Shown piece after piece: positions 17,862 through 26,928 of a DNA stretch of 64,000 nt (positions within the stretch are counted from its first letter, which is position 1; each line of letters opens with the position of its first letter). A model generated the notes under the pieces. That model was not told the DNA's origin, did no database searches, and saw nothing but the letters and a program-made list of their open reading frames with translations. A program made the translations under genes and the position numbers. Origin of the DNA: an uncultured Bacteroidales bacterium. Lineage in GTDB: Bacteria > Bacteroidota > Bacteroidia > Bacteroidales > P3. The stretch lies in assembly GCA_900317285.1 (NCBI GenBank), contig ONGA01000002.1:62001-126000 (forward strand). Reading direction: 5' to 3'.

Positions 17862-19578
17862 TAAACCAAGCGTCGAATTGTTCCCGTTTGAGGGCGGGAA
17901 TGTCGAGTTTCATCTTCTTGCGGAGGCCGCCGAGGTCGTTGAAGAGCTTGTTGGGGTTGGCGGCTTTGAGTTCCTCGTAGGTTTTGACGCCTGCTTTCTG
18001 CAGCACGGGCACCCAGTTCTCGTCGACGCCGTGGGCGGTGAGGTCGGCACCTTCATCCTCGACGTTCTTCTCGTGCACCTCAGGCTTCATCTGGGGGAAG
18101 AGGAGCACATCCTGGATGCTCTGTGCACCGGTCATCATCATCACAAGGCGGTCGATGCCGATACCCATGCCGGAGGTCGGCGGCATGCCGTATTCGAGGG
18201 CGCGCACGAAGTCCATGTCGATGAACATGGCCTCGTCGTCGCCTTTCTCGCTGAGGCGCAGCTGCTCCTGGAAGCGGCCGAGCTGGTCGATGGGGTCGTT
18301 GAGCTCGGAGTAGGCGTTGGCGAGTTCCTTGCCGCAGACGAAGAGTTCGAAGCGCTCGGTGAGCTCGGGGTTGTCGCGGTGGCGCTTGCAGAGGGGCGAC
18401 ATCTCGATGGGGTAGTCGGTGACGAAGGTGGGCTGGATAAGCTTGCCCTCGCATTTCTCGCCGAAGATGGCATCGATAAGTTTGCCCTTGCCCATGGTGG
18501 CGTCGGTCTCCACACCGAGGCGCTTGCAGGCCTCGCGGAGCTCGTCCTCGTTCATGCCGGACACGTCGACGCCAGTCTCTTCCTTGATGAGCTGGCACAT
18601 GGGGGCGCGGCGGAAGGGGGGCTTGAAGTCGATCTCGTTGCCCCAGACGTTGACCTTGGTGTCGCCGTGGAGGGCACGGGCGATGCGCTCGAGCATGTTC
18701 TCGGTGAAGGTCATCATCCAGTTGTAGTCCTTGTAGGCCACATATATCTCCATGCAGGTGAACTCGGGGTTGTGGGTACGGTCCATGCCTTCGTTGCGGA
18801 AGTTGCGGCTGAACTCGTATACGCCCTTGAAGCCACCCACGATAAGACGTTTGAGATACAGCTCGTTGGCTATGCGCAGGTAGAGGTCGATGTCGAGGGC
18901 GTTATGGTGCGTGATGAAGGGACGCGCGGCGGCGCCGCCGGGGATGCTCTGCAGCACAGGGGTGTCGACCTCGAGGTAGCCCTGCTCGTTGAAGTAGGTG
19001 CGCATCACGTTGACAATCTGTGCTCTCTGCACGAAGGTCTCGCGCACCTGGGGGTTGACGATGAGGTCGACGTAGCGCTGGCGGTAGCGGAGTTCGGGGT
19101 CGCTGAAGGCATCGTAGACCACGCCGTCCTTCTCCTTGACGATGGGCAGGGGACGGAGGCTCTTGCTGAGCACGGTAAGGCTCTTGACATGGATGGAGGT
19201 CTCACCCATCTGGGTGACAAACACATAGCCCGTCACACCAATGATGTCGCCGATGTCGAGCAGGCGTTTGAAGACGGTGTTGTAGAGGGTCTTGTCCTCA
19301 CCGGGGCATATCTCGTCGCGCTTGATATAGAGCTGGATACGGCCGTAGGAGTCCTGCAGCTCGACAAACGAGGCGGCGCCCATGATGCGGCGGCTCATGA
19401 TGCGGCCGGCGATAGAGACGTTCTGGAAGAGAGAGTTGTCCTTGGGGAATTGCTCCAGAATGTCGGCGCTTTTGCAGTTGACCTCATAGAGGGCTGCGGG
19501 ATAGGGATTGATACCCAGGTTCTTAAGCTCGTTGAGCGAATTTCTGCGGATTTGTTCCTGTTCTGACAGTTCAGCCAT
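17854..19578 (-). CDS. lysS: Lysyl-tRNA synthetase, class II
   Basis: Charges tRNA-Lys. 574 residues: OB-fold anticodon-binding domain (about 55-155), then the class II core with motif 2 ([20 protein letters not shown] near residue 262) and motif 3 ([12 protein letters not shown] near 470). The C-terminal tail of about 80 residues beyond E. coli LysS is usual in Bacteroidales. First gene of the lysS/hydrolase/ung operon. Confidence 0.96.
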   Translation of the reverse strand: MAELSEQEQIRRNSLNELKNLGINPYPAALYEVNCKSADILEQFPKDNSLFQNVSIAGRIMSRRIMGAASFVELQDSYGRIQLYIKRDEICPGEDKTLYNTVFKRLLDIGDIIGVTGYVFVTQMGETSIHVKSLTVLSKSLRPLPIVKEKDGVVYDAFSDPELRYRQRYVDLIVNPQVRETFVQRAQIVNVMRTYFNEQGYLEVDTPVLQSIPGGAAARPFITHHNALDIDLYLRIANELYLKRLIVGGFKGVYEFSRNFRNEGMDRTHNPEFTCMEIYVAYKDYNWMMTFTENMLERIARALHGDTKVNVWGNEIDFKPPFRRAPMCQLIKEETGVDVSGMNEDELREACKRLGVETDATMGKGKLIDAIFGEKCEGKLIQPTFVTDYPIEMSPLCKRHRDNPELTERFELFVCGKELANAYSELNDPIDQLGRFQEQLRLSEKGDDEAMFIDMDFVRALEYGMPPTSGMGIGIDRLVMMMTGAQSIQDVLLFPQMKPEVHEKNVEDEGADLTAHGVDENWVPVLQKAGVKTYEELKAANPNKLFNDLGGLRKKMKLDIPALKREQFDAWFND

Positions 19579-20125
19579 TTTATCTTCGGTTTTGATGCTA
19601 AAATATTACTTTGATTTTGATTAACTCAAAAATATAAAATATATTGTGTCATATATAAAAAATAATCCAAAACGGCACGCCCGAGACCGGAAATCGCGTC
19701 GGGGAGGGAATGAATTTTACCCAAAATAACGCGTTTTTACCCAACAGGTGTCCTATGTAGGAGAGAAAAATTGTCCTATGTCGGGGTGGCGGCAGGAAAA
19801 TTTTCTCCTATGTCGAAAAATTTTCCTCCTATTGTTGTACTACCATTTTACTACCATTCTATATCGGTTCTCCTATCATTCTACTATGATGCGTATATGA
19901 TGCGTCTATGTTTCTCCTATGTCAGGGGTCGGAAGGGCGATTTTGGGATGTTTTTCCGAAATAATTTCCATGGGACGAACCGCCAGAATCGGTTTTTCAT
20001 CCCTAAATACGAATTTTTGGCACCAAAAATCGGTTTTTTGTCACTTTCAGAAAGGAAGGGTCACAAATTGTTCCGTGGGACGAAAATAGGGTGTAATTTT
20101 GCATCCGAAAAATTGAATCAAAGCC
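19579..20125. other. 547-base intergenic region with TCCTAT-type repeats and acyl-CoA synthetase-type upstream element
   Basis: No supported gene. 19748-19925 holds many scattered TCCTATGTCG-type units together with TACTACCATT units. The same words recur, reversed, at 63270-63363 and in part at 45680-45730. 19972-20107 holds the regulatory element described separately. An open frame from 19771 runs through these repeats into the next gene in another phase and is not credible. Confidence 0.6.
19972..20107 (+). promoter_or_regulatory. Conserved upstream element and promoter of the truncated acyl-CoA synthetase gene
   Basis: TTTCATCCCTAAATACGAAT, then GGCACCAAAAATC (20019-20031), then 62 bases later TAATTTTGCATCCG (20094-20107). 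Blocks, order and spacing match those upstream of the full-length paralogue (8463-8579). GGGACGAA occurs at 19972 and 20077. Confidence 0.6.
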
Positions 20126-20860
20126 ATGAAACAGATAGAAACCCCGATGCGCCTGTTCGACCTGGTCGACTGGCAGATGAGCAAACGAAAGAAGAAGCAG
20201 ACGGCATTCCGCATATTGCGCGACGGAAAGACAAGCAGCTGCAGCAGAGAGGAATACAAGGAGAAATGCGACCTTATCAGCTATGCGCTGCTGCACTATG
20301 GCGTGCGCCGGGGCGACACCATTGCCCTCATCGCGCACAGCCGTCCGGAATGGAACATGATAGACATGGGGGCGATGCAGGTGGGTGCCGCACTGATGCC
20401 CATGGAGACGACACTCGACGCGGAGAGTTACCTGAAACTGATGCAAGACGCCAATGTGCGCATTTTAATACTGGAAAACAGCGAGTTGCTAAATCGATTC
20501 AAACTGCTGCTGCCTCAGATGGAGACCCTTAAGGAGGTGTTCACCATCGACCTGGCGAACATTGCGGAGTCGTTTGAAGCACTGCTGGAGACCGGACGCC
20601 GCTTTGCCGACCCGGAGCAACTGCAGGACCGCCGCGACCACATTACCGCCGACGAGAGATGCACTGTTGCCGTTGGTCCGGGAAAAGATATCAATGTACT
20701 GTCTCACAAGGAGATGATGAAGCAGGTGCTGAAAGAGGTCGACAACCTGAAGGGGAGCAAGGAGGAGGCGTTGAGTGACAAACCGCTGGACGACCTCCAG
20801 GAGCGGGTGAAGAACTACGCATTCCAATACCTTGAAAGAGAGATCGTTTGCCGCAACTAA
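20126..20860 (+). CDS. Truncated acyl-CoA synthetase paralogue lacking the adenylation site
   Basis: 244 residues matching only the first third of the enzyme at 6655-8439: MRLFDLVDW against TRLFDLLEW, LISYALLHYGVRRGD against LISYALLHLGVQRGE, RPEWNMIDMGAMQVGAALMP against RPEWNYVDFGVQQTGAVLLP. Where the full enzyme has the YTSGTTGVPKG P-loop, this one reads VAVGPGKDINVLSHKEMM, and the rest of the adenylation domain is absent. It still starts cleanly, has no internal stop and keeps a conserved promoter, so it may be a retained regulatory or binding protein rather than debris. Its last four bases overlap the converging NlpC/P60 gene. Confidence 0.75.
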   Translation: MKQIETPMRLFDLVDWQMSKRKKKQTAFRILRDGKTSSCSREEYKEKCDLISYALLHYGVRRGDTIALIAHSRPEWNMIDMGAMQVGAALMPMETTLDAESYLKLMQDANVRILILENSELLNRFKLLLPQMETLKEVFTIDLANIAESFEALLETGRRFADPEQLQDRRDHITADERCTVAVGPGKDINVLSHKEMMKQVLKEVDNLKGSKEEALSDKPLDDLQERVKNYAFQYLEREIVCRN

Positions 20861-21423
20861 ACGCCTACGACGCGACGAACGGAATGGAGGCGGTGGGTAT
20901 ACTCCACACCATTGAAGATTCCTTTTGTATCCAGCTGGTCCACACGCACATAGCCTGACGAGTGGACAATGCGGCCGTCGCCCATGCAAATGCCGACATG
21001 AATGATGCGGCCCTCGGCGTTCTGGAAGAAGGCAAGGTCGTCGCGCTGAATGTCGCAGAAGCAGACCTCGACGCCACAGGTGGCTTGTTGCGAGGCGTCG
21101 CGAGGAAGCCATATACCGTTGGCTTTGAAGCATATCTGAGTAAGACCGGAGCAGTCGATGCCGACACGCGAACGGCCGCCCCAAAGGTAGGGAGTGGCGA
21201 GGAAACAGCGCTCGGCGAGGTCGGCGGCAGAGTCAAAAGCGACATACTGCTTATTGTCAATCCAGCCCTCGTAGCCGTCGTACTCGCAACGGACGAGCGA
21301 CCATTTCTCCTGGCGTTCAATCACTTCCACCGTATCGCCAGCCAACAGCTGGTTCACCATTTCGGCGCGGTCGCTAGCCTGGGCCCGCATGGGCACTGCC
21401 GACAGAAAACAATATCCTTTCAT
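20857..21423 (-). CDS. NlpC/P60-family cysteine peptidase with N-terminal SH3 domain
   Basis: 188 residues. The N-terminal bacterial SH3 segment (about 1-60, with VEVIERQEKWSLVRCEYDGYEGW) is followed by an NlpC/P60 domain with catalytic Cys in GIDCSGLTQ near residue 91 and His in HVGICMGDGRIVHSSG near 142. The family cleaves cell-wall peptide stems (gamma-D-Glu to diamino acid). No signal peptide is seen, so it may act on recycled muropeptides inside the cell, as proposed for similar Bacteroidales proteins. It lies 11 bases downstream of the DUF4294 gene. Confidence 0.88.
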   Translation of the reverse strand: MKGYCFLSAVPMRAQASDRAEMVNQLLAGDTVEVIERQEKWSLVRCEYDGYEGWIDNKQYVAFDSAADLAERCFLATPYLWGGRSRVGIDCSGLTQICFKANGIWLPRDASQQATCGVEVCFCDIQRDDLAFFQNAEGRIIHVGICMGDGRIVHSSGYVRVDQLDTKGIFNGVEYTHRLHSVRRVVGV

Positions 21424-21434
21424 ATTACCTTTAA

Positions 21435-22058
21435 CTATAACTGGCCGCGTTCGATGGAGCGCACGATGCGGTCGATGAGGTCGTCCTTTTTGTCGTGCTG
21501 CGGGTCGAACTTGGTTTTGAGGTTGAAACCGAAGAGACGCGCAAACGTCTGATAGAGGCTGGCGCGGAAGGTGCCGCGGAGCTCGCCGACAATGTTGTAG
21601 GCGGTGCGGCTGGTCTCGCGATCGATGAGTTTGATAAGCACAAGACCCTGGGAAAAAGTGTATTTGGAGAGCTCGCCCTTGTAGTCGGCCAGCAGTTTTT
21701 TCTCGGCGGCCTTGATGGCGGCCTTGCGCTGTTTCTTGGGCATGTGGGCAATCTCAACCTCCAGGGCATCGAGACGGTGTTTTCCCTCGCGGGCGTAGGG
21801 GAGCATCAGGCGCACATTGCGGATGAGCTTGGCATTCTTGCGTATCTCCCTGGAAGTAAGCAGCATGCCGGAAGAGTAGACCGTTACCTCGCGCAGCTGG
21901 TAGAGGGGAATGGTGTCGCCCGTTTCGAGAACGATAGCGAATGTATAATGTTCGTTTTCACCCAGTTGACGTGTCACGCCATTAAAATCGCCCTGGGCGC
22001 TGCCACGAAGTGCCAGAGAGAGGAAGAGTGCGAGGAAGCAGAGAAGTCGTGCCGTCAT
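21435..22058 (-). CDS. DUF4294 family secreted protein
   Basis: 207 residues from the start at 22058, which gives a clean signal peptide (MTARLLCFLALFLSLALRGSAQ); an in-frame ATG at 22079 is also possible. A Lys-rich central region is followed by GELRGTFRASLYQTFARLFGFNL and a C-terminal DRIVRSIERGQL, typical of the Bacteroidota DUF4294 family. Function unknown; presumably periplasmic. Probably co-transcribed with the NlpC/P60 gene. Confidence 0.75.
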   Translation of the reverse strand: MTARLLCFLALFLSLALRGSAQGDFNGVTRQLGENEHYTFAIVLETGDTIPLYQLREVTVYSSGMLLTSREIRKNAKLIRNVRLMLPYAREGKHRLDALEVEIAHMPKKQRKAAIKAAEKKLLADYKGELSKYTFSQGLVLIKLIDRETSRTAYNIVGELRGTFRASLYQTFARLFGFNLKTKFDPQHDKKDDLIDRIVRSIERGQL

Positions 22059-22123
22059 ATCATGATAGTTTACTCCCATAACTCAAAAAAGCAGATTTTA
22101 TTTTACAGAATGGAAAAAGTTCG

Positions 22124-22131
22124 TATTTTTG
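22124..22131 (+). promoter_or_regulatory. TAnnTTTG promoter box of the ABC exporter operon
   Basis: TATTTTTG, 21 bases before the ATG at 22153. It places the start of transcription after an in-frame ATG at 22129, which supports the start at 22153. Confidence 0.55.
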
Positions 22132-22152
22132 CAATCCCAAAAAACTACTATC

Positions 22153-22929
22153 ATGGAAGAAATCCTACGCGCCGAAGAGTTGTGCAAGACCTTCACGCTC
22201 TCGCGCAAACAACAGAAAATCGAAAGGACCGCCGCCAAACGGAAGACGGCGGTGGACCACCTGAGTTTCAACGCCTACCGAGGCGAGATATTCGGTCTGC
22301 TGGGTCCCAACGGCGCCGGTAAGACCACCACCTTGCGCATGCTCAGCACCCTCATCCGTCCCGACGAGGGCGACGCCATCCTCGACGGCTGCAGCGTGGT
22401 GAAAGAGCCCGAAAACGTGCGTGCCAAGATTGGTTTCCTCACCTCCGAGCTCAAACTCGAGGACTTCTTCACGCCAAACTACCTGTTCGACTTCTTCAGC
22501 CGCCTCCACGGCGTTGACGAGCCCACCATGCGCGAACGCAAAGAGCGGATGTTCAGGCGCTTCGGCATCGACAAATTCGCCGAAGTGAAGGTTGCCAACT
22601 TGAGCACCGGCATGAAACAGAAACTCTCGCTGGTCATCTCGCTGGTGCACGACCCCGAAATCATCATCTTCGACGAGCCCACCAACGGACTCGACGTGCT
22701 GACAGCACGCACGGTGACCGACTACCTGCAGGAACTGCGTGCCGAGGGCAAAACAATCATCCTCAGTACCCACATTTTCAGCCTTGTGGAACGCCTGTGC
22801 GACCGCGTAGGCATCATCATCGACGGCCGCATGATTGCCTGCGGCACCCTCGAGGAAGTCTGCAACGGCATGACCCTCGAAGACCGATTCTTCGAAATCT
22901 ACAAAGAACAGAAAGGAGGTGAGGCATGA
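22153..22929 (+). CDS. ABC transporter ATP-binding protein (NatA-like)
   Basis: 258 residues. Walker A GPNGAGKTTT near residue 53, signature LSTGMKQKLSL near 155, Walker B PEIIIFDEPTNGLD, and H-loop STHIFS. The protein resembles NatA of sodium or drug exporters. The start at 22153 was chosen because the promoter box lies between it and the earlier ATG. It overlaps the permease gene by four bases. Substrate unknown. Confidence 0.9.
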   Translation: MEEILRAEELCKTFTLSRKQQKIERTAAKRKTAVDHLSFNAYRGEIFGLLGPNGAGKTTTLRMLSTLIRPDEGDAILDGCSVVKEPENVRAKIGFLTSELKLEDFFTPNYLFDFFSRLHGVDEPTMRERKERMFRRFGIDKFAEVKVANLSTGMKQKLSLVISLVHDPEIIIFDEPTNGLDVLTARTVTDYLQELRAEGKTIILSTHIFSLVERLCDRVGIIIDGRMIACGTLEEVCNGMTLEDRFFEIYKEQKGGEA

Positions 22930-24176
22930 AGAAACTTTCAGTGAACGTTTCGATAGCAAAGCGGAGAACAAGCAACTCCTTGACAATCATTAAGAAAGAA
23001 TTCGCACGCTTCTTTGGCGACCGCCAACTGATATTCACCGCCATCATCATGCCAGGCCTACTCATCTACCTCATCTACAGCTTCATGGGCACAGGCATCG
23101 AGAGCATGATACAAAAAGGGGCAAACGACAAAGTCACTGTGCGCGTGGAGAATATGCCCCAGAGCATCGCCCCAATGTTCGACGGTGCCGACAGCATGAA
23201 CATCACCGTCCTCCCCTGCCCCTTCACCCAGCAAGACATCGACCAGCTGGAAGACAAGGACTTGAATACCGTCCTGATGCGCTTCCCCACCGACTTCGAC
23301 ACCCAGCTCGCCACCTACGACCCTCAAAGCGGAGAGTTGGCACCCAACATCGAAATCTACTACAACTCGACCAACAACGCCACCCAGCGCGTCTTCTCGA
23401 TGCTCGAATCCATGCTCACCGTCTATGAGGAAAGCATCTGCAACCGCTTCGACATCAACCGCGTGGATAGTACGGACGAAGAGGAGCCAGTCTCCTTCGA
23501 CCAAGCCACCGAAGACAACATCGGTGCCATGATCTGGAGCAAAATCCTGCCCATGCTCATCCTCATGATGCTCTTCAGCGGCGTGATGGCCATCGCCCCC
23601 AGCGCCATCGCCGGTGAGAAGGAACGCGGCACCATCGCCACCCTGCTCGTCACCCCCATGCGACGCAACGAGCTGGCACTTGGCAAGATTGTCTCCCTCA
23701 GCGGCATAGCACTCCTCAGCGGCATCTCCAGCTTCATCGGCATTGCCCTCTCGCTCCCCAAGATGATTCAGGGCGATGTCGACACCTCAGCACTTGGATT
23801 CCACTATGCCACAGGCGATTACTTCGTCCTGCTGCTCACCATCCTCGCCACCGTGCTCATCATGGCCTCGGCCGTCAGCCTCCTCTCGGCCCTCGCCAAG
23901 GACGTCAAGAACGCCGGTACCATGGTGCTGCCCCTGATGCTCGTGGTGATGCTCTGCGGCTTGCTGCCCATGTTCCAAACCGGAGCATCGGAGAACCTCG
24001 TGATCTACCTTATCCCCTTCTATAACAGCATCGAAGTGATGACCGCCGTCTTCGCCCACGAGATGCAGTGGATGCCCGTCATCATCACGCTGGCTGCCAA
24101 CGTGGTATATACCGGCATCGCCGTCTGGGGACTCACCCGCATGTTCAACAGCGAGAAAATCATGTTCAGCAAATAG
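22926..24176 (+). CDS. ABC transporter permease (NatB / ABC-2 type)
   Basis: 416 residues: an N-terminal helix (about 30-55), a large extracytoplasmic domain (about 60-200), then five or so membrane helices with the ABC-2 hallmark AIAGEKERGTIATLLVTPMRRNELALGKI near residue 235. Pairs with the preceding ATPase to form an exporter. The C-terminus is a short cytoplasmic tail. The next gene begins 12 bases downstream. Confidence 0.9.
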   Translation: MKKLSVNVSIAKRRTSNSLTIIKKEFARFFGDRQLIFTAIIMPGLLIYLIYSFMGTGIESMIQKGANDKVTVRVENMPQSIAPMFDGADSMNITVLPCPFTQQDIDQLEDKDLNTVLMRFPTDFDTQLATYDPQSGELAPNIEIYYNSTNNATQRVFSMLESMLTVYEESICNRFDINRVDSTDEEEPVSFDQATEDNIGAMIWSKILPMLILMMLFSGVMAIAPSAIAGEKERGTIATLLVTPMRRNELALGKIVSLSGIALLSGISSFIGIALSLPKMIQGDVDTSALGFHYATGDYFVLLLTILATVLIMASAVSLLSALAKDVKNAGTMVLPLMLVVMLCGLLPMFQTGASENLVIYLIPFYNSIEVMTAVFAHEMQWMPVIITLAANVVYTGIAVWGLTRMFNSEKIMFSK

Positions 24177-24188
24177 TAGTCGAACTCA

Positions 24189-25526
24189 ATGCGTAAGGTA
24201 TCCTTTTTTCTTCTGATGTGCGTAGGTTTGACGGCTCACGCACAGTGGTGGACCGGCTGGAGCCAGCAGACAAGCCTCGCCCTATGCATCCACCAAACCG
24301 ACAACTCTTTCGAACTCTACAGCCCGCTGCAAACCTCCGACCCCATCCCCGTCAGCAAATGGTCGCTGCACAACGACACCTTGCGCCTGGAATGTGCCTC
24401 CATCGGATTCAAAGCCACACTGACCAAGCGAGACAGCAGCTGGACAGGCACTTGGAGGCAGGGGCTACTGAAAGAGTCCATCACTTTCCACCCTGCCGAC
24501 ACCCTCTATCAACTGCGCCGCCCACAAACGCCGCAGCCACCCTACCGCTTCGACGAGGAGACCATCACTGCCGATTACACTGACTCACAAGGGAATGCAG
24601 TGCACCTCGAAGGCACCCTCTCCTACCCCAAAGGCGCGGGTCCTTATCCCACCCTCGTGCTGGTGAGCGGCAGCGGCCAGCAGAACCGCGACGAGGAACT
24701 TTTCTTCCACAAGCCCTTCCTCGTCCTGGCCGACTATCTGGCATCGCGCGGCATCGCCGTGCTGCGCTACGACGACCGTGGCGTGGGTGCCAGCACAGGT
24801 CCCCTCGACAGTGCCGACACCTATCTCTTTGCCGAGGATGCCGAAGCGATGTTCAACGCCCTAAAGAACAATCCCCATGTCGACCCTGCTCGTCTCGGCA
24901 TTGGCGGCCACAGCGAAGGTGGTGCCATCGCGCCCATGGTGGCTGCAAGGAACAAGGATGTGAAGTTTGTCGTCATGCTCGCAGGACAAGGTTGCACGGG
25001 TCTGGAAGTCCTTATGCAACAGAACGAAGCGCTCTACCATGTCAAGGGTGTCAGCGACAGCCTTGTGGCCGTCCGCACACGATGTATGCGTGAACTATTC
25101 GACTTGCCAAAAGAGAGCTCGGTAAAAGATTATCAAGCTGTTATCTTACGTCACACTTCCGGTCTCAGCAAAGAGCAAATCGACAGCATCGACCTCAAGA
25201 AAGGCACCGCCTACGCCCTCAAACAGCAACTCGGCACACGCTGGATGCAGACCTTCCTGCACCTCGACCCCGCCGAATACCTGCCGAAAGTGAAATGCAA
25301 AATACTGGCACTCAACGGATGGAAAGACTGCCAGGTGCTCTGCGAGCCCAACCTTAATCGCATCGAGGATCTCACCGGTGGTCGTGCCGTGTGCAATCAA
25401 CAGCGGTGGCTGAACCACCTCTTCCAACACTGCGAGACAGGCTCCCCCGACGAATACATGCTCATCGAAGAAACCTTCGATTTTTACACCATGGAAACCA
25501 TTGCCGACTGGATTCTAGTTCTCTAG
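24189..25526 (+). CDS. Secreted alpha/beta hydrolase
   Basis: 445 residues with a signal peptide (cleavage near AHAQ, residue 20). An N-terminal beta-rich region of about 110 residues precedes the hydrolase domain. The oxyanion/strand region VLVSGSGQQNRDEE is near residue 160, RYDDRGVGASTG near 195, and the nucleophile elbow GIGGHSEGGAIAP near 240; a late Asp and His near the C-terminus complete a likely triad. Substrate unknown (esterase or peptidase-like). It is the third gene of the exporter operon, so its product may act on the exported compound. Confidence 0.82.
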   Translation: MRKVSFFLLMCVGLTAHAQWWTGWSQQTSLALCIHQTDNSFELYSPLQTSDPIPVSKWSLHNDTLRLECASIGFKATLTKRDSSWTGTWRQGLLKESITFHPADTLYQLRRPQTPQPPYRFDEETITADYTDSQGNAVHLEGTLSYPKGAGPYPTLVLVSGSGQQNRDEELFFHKPFLVLADYLASRGIAVLRYDDRGVGASTGPLDSADTYLFAEDAEAMFNALKNNPHVDPARLGIGGHSEGGAIAPMVAARNKDVKFVVMLAGQGCTGLEVLMQQNEALYHVKGVSDSLVAVRTRCMRELFDLPKESSVKDYQAVILRHTSGLSKEQIDSIDLKKGTAYALKQQLGTRWMQTFLHLDPAEYLPKVKCKILALNGWKDCQVLCEPNLNRIEDLTGGRAVCNQQRWLNHLFQHCETGSPDEYMLIEETFDFYTMETIADWILVL

Positions 25527-26296
25527 TTATCCTCTACGGCACCCTTGATCTGCACCTTTGTAAATCCTTCGTCAATGATGGGTTGGACGAGGGCTTTCAT
25601 TTCCTGCGGGGAGAATTTTTCGAGGCCCTGCATGGGGGTGGCGCGGTCGATGGTGTAGACCATCCACTCGCGGGGCTTTAACAATCGGACAATATCCATC
25701 ATGGGACCGATGACCTCGGGGTTCGACGAGTCGAAGCCGTTGCCACGCAACATGCAAGTCTGGAGGACGAAGTTGCCATTGAACTGCTTAAGGGCTTCGA
25801 TGACGCGATTTATATCATATCCCGGTGCGGGCATGTTTATCTTCTCTATCAACTCGTTGGTGGGAGCGTCGATTTTCATGATAGGGTTGTCGACCTTGCG
25901 CAAGGCATTGAAAACCTCAGGGACATGTACGCGAGTGGCATTGCTGAGGACACTGACTTTAGCCTGGGGATAATACTGGTCGCGCAAACGCAACGTGTCA
26001 TCAATAATCTGCGGAAACTCAGGGTTGATGGTAGGTTCGCCGTCACCACTGAAGGTGATGCTGTCGACAGGCGTACCCTCATGGGCGAGTTTTATGAGCA
26101 TGCGTTCGAGGTCGGTGCGCACCTTCTCGGCCGTGGGGAGGACGGTATCGTTGCGACCGTCGCGGTTCCAGCCGCATTCGCAGTAGATGCAATCGAAATT
26201 GCATATCTTGCCTTTCTCTGGCAGAAGATTGATTCCCAACGAACTACCAAGACGTCGACTAAAAATAGGGCCAAAAACTGTTTCTTCGCGTATCAT
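25523..26296 (-). CDS. Radical SAM protein
   Basis: 257 residues from ATG at 26296 (an ATG at 26332 would add 12 residues). The iron-sulfur motif CNFDCIYCEC is near residue 32, with GDGEPT (the SAM-binding GGE-like motif) near 83. The FSGDGEPTINPEFPQIID arrangement fits small stand-alone radical SAM enzymes of unknown reaction found in Bacteroidales. No partner peptide or modification target is visible nearby. Its end overlaps that of the converging hydrolase gene by four bases. Confidence 0.85.
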   Translation of the reverse strand: MIREETVFGPIFSRRLGSSLGINLLPEKGKICNFDCIYCECGWNRDGRNDTVLPTAEKVRTDLERMLIKLAHEGTPVDSITFSGDGEPTINPEFPQIIDDTLRLRDQYYPQAKVSVLSNATRVHVPEVFNALRKVDNPIMKIDAPTNELIEKINMPAPGYDINRVIEALKQFNGNFVLQTCMLRGNGFDSSNPEVIGPMMDIVRLLKPREWMVYTIDRATPMQGLEKFSPQEMKALVQPIIDEGFTKVQIKGAVEDN

Positions 26297-26393
26297 AGAA
26301 TAATGAGTTTGAAACAATAACGCCACAGGCAACTAATTATTGCACTTCCCTCCCGCAAAAACGCACAAAATATGCCATGTGCCGTTTTTTTCG

Positions 26394-26401
26394 TATCTTT
26401 G
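26394..26401 (+). promoter_or_regulatory. TAnnTTTG promoter box
   Basis: TATCTTTG, 23 bases before the lipoprotein start at 26425. Confidence 0.55.
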
Positions 26402-26424
26402 CAACCAAATTCAAAGTCAAAAAT

Positions 26425-26928
26425 ATGAAAGGCAAAAGATTATTAGGAATTGCATTGCTACTCGCCGTGAGCGCTTGCGGACGGATACAGGAAACCCCGC
26501 AGGTGGAAGGGCACTACACCTATGAGCACGCCTTCAACTACGATTACGAAGGCAACCACTTCGACGTGAGCGAGACCGGCACCATGGATTTCTATGCCGA
26601 CGGTACGGCGCTCGACTCGGCGCGGCAAGTGTATACCGCCACGCTTGCCGACGGTGACACGGTGACGTGGGTATACAACTACATCAGTCCCAGCCGTTGG
26701 AGTCTCGATGGCGACACCCTCTTCTTCGCCGGAGCCAAAGAGGGTTTCCGCATGGAGGTTGTGGAAGGCGAAGCAACGGAACTGACGCAGAAGATTGCCG
26801 ATACCTACAGCGGCAGCATCGACTACGAATACAAGTTCCACCTCGACACGCTGACGGCCGAAAAGCTACAGTGGAGCTTCACCTACCGCGACGGCCACAG
26901 CGACACATGGCAATTCTATAGGAAATGA
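26425..26928 (+). CDS. Small predicted lipoprotein, function unknown
   Basis: 167 residues from ATG at 26425; the signal sequence ends with the lipobox LLAVSAC (Cys near residue 17). The remainder is beta-rich with paired motifs (GTMDFYADGTALDSARQ, SPSRWSLDGDTLFFAG), resembling lipocalin-like or META-like small lipoproteins, but I cannot name a family. The stop overlaps the methyltransferase start by four bases. Confidence 0.65.
   Translation: MKGKRLLGIALLLAVSACGRIQETPQVEGHYTYEHAFNYDYEGNHFDVSETGTMDFYADGTALDSARQVYTATLADGDTVTWVYNYISPSRWSLDGDTLFFAGAKEGFRMEVVEGEATELTQKIADTYSGSIDYEYKFHLDTLTAEKLQWSFTYRDGHSDTWQFYRK

Noticed and set aside
17839..19566. Long open frame antisense to lysS, and similar long antisense frames over the TonB receptor (10691-12163), korA (42653-44506), the S8 protease (45959-47815) and others
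   Set aside because: They mirror well-supported genes, have no family resemblance, and arise from the GC-rich third-position bias of the real genes, which suppresses stops on the opposite strand.
19771..20532. Apparent 253-codon gene upstream of the truncated acyl-CoA synthetase
   Set aside because: The first half is repeat and promoter DNA, and the second half overlaps the real gene in another phase; no domain or start signal supports it.
20857..21423. Missing signal peptide of the NlpC/P60 protein as an anomaly
   Set aside because: Bacteroidales proteins of this SH3-NlpC/P60 type commonly start this way, so it is not unusual.
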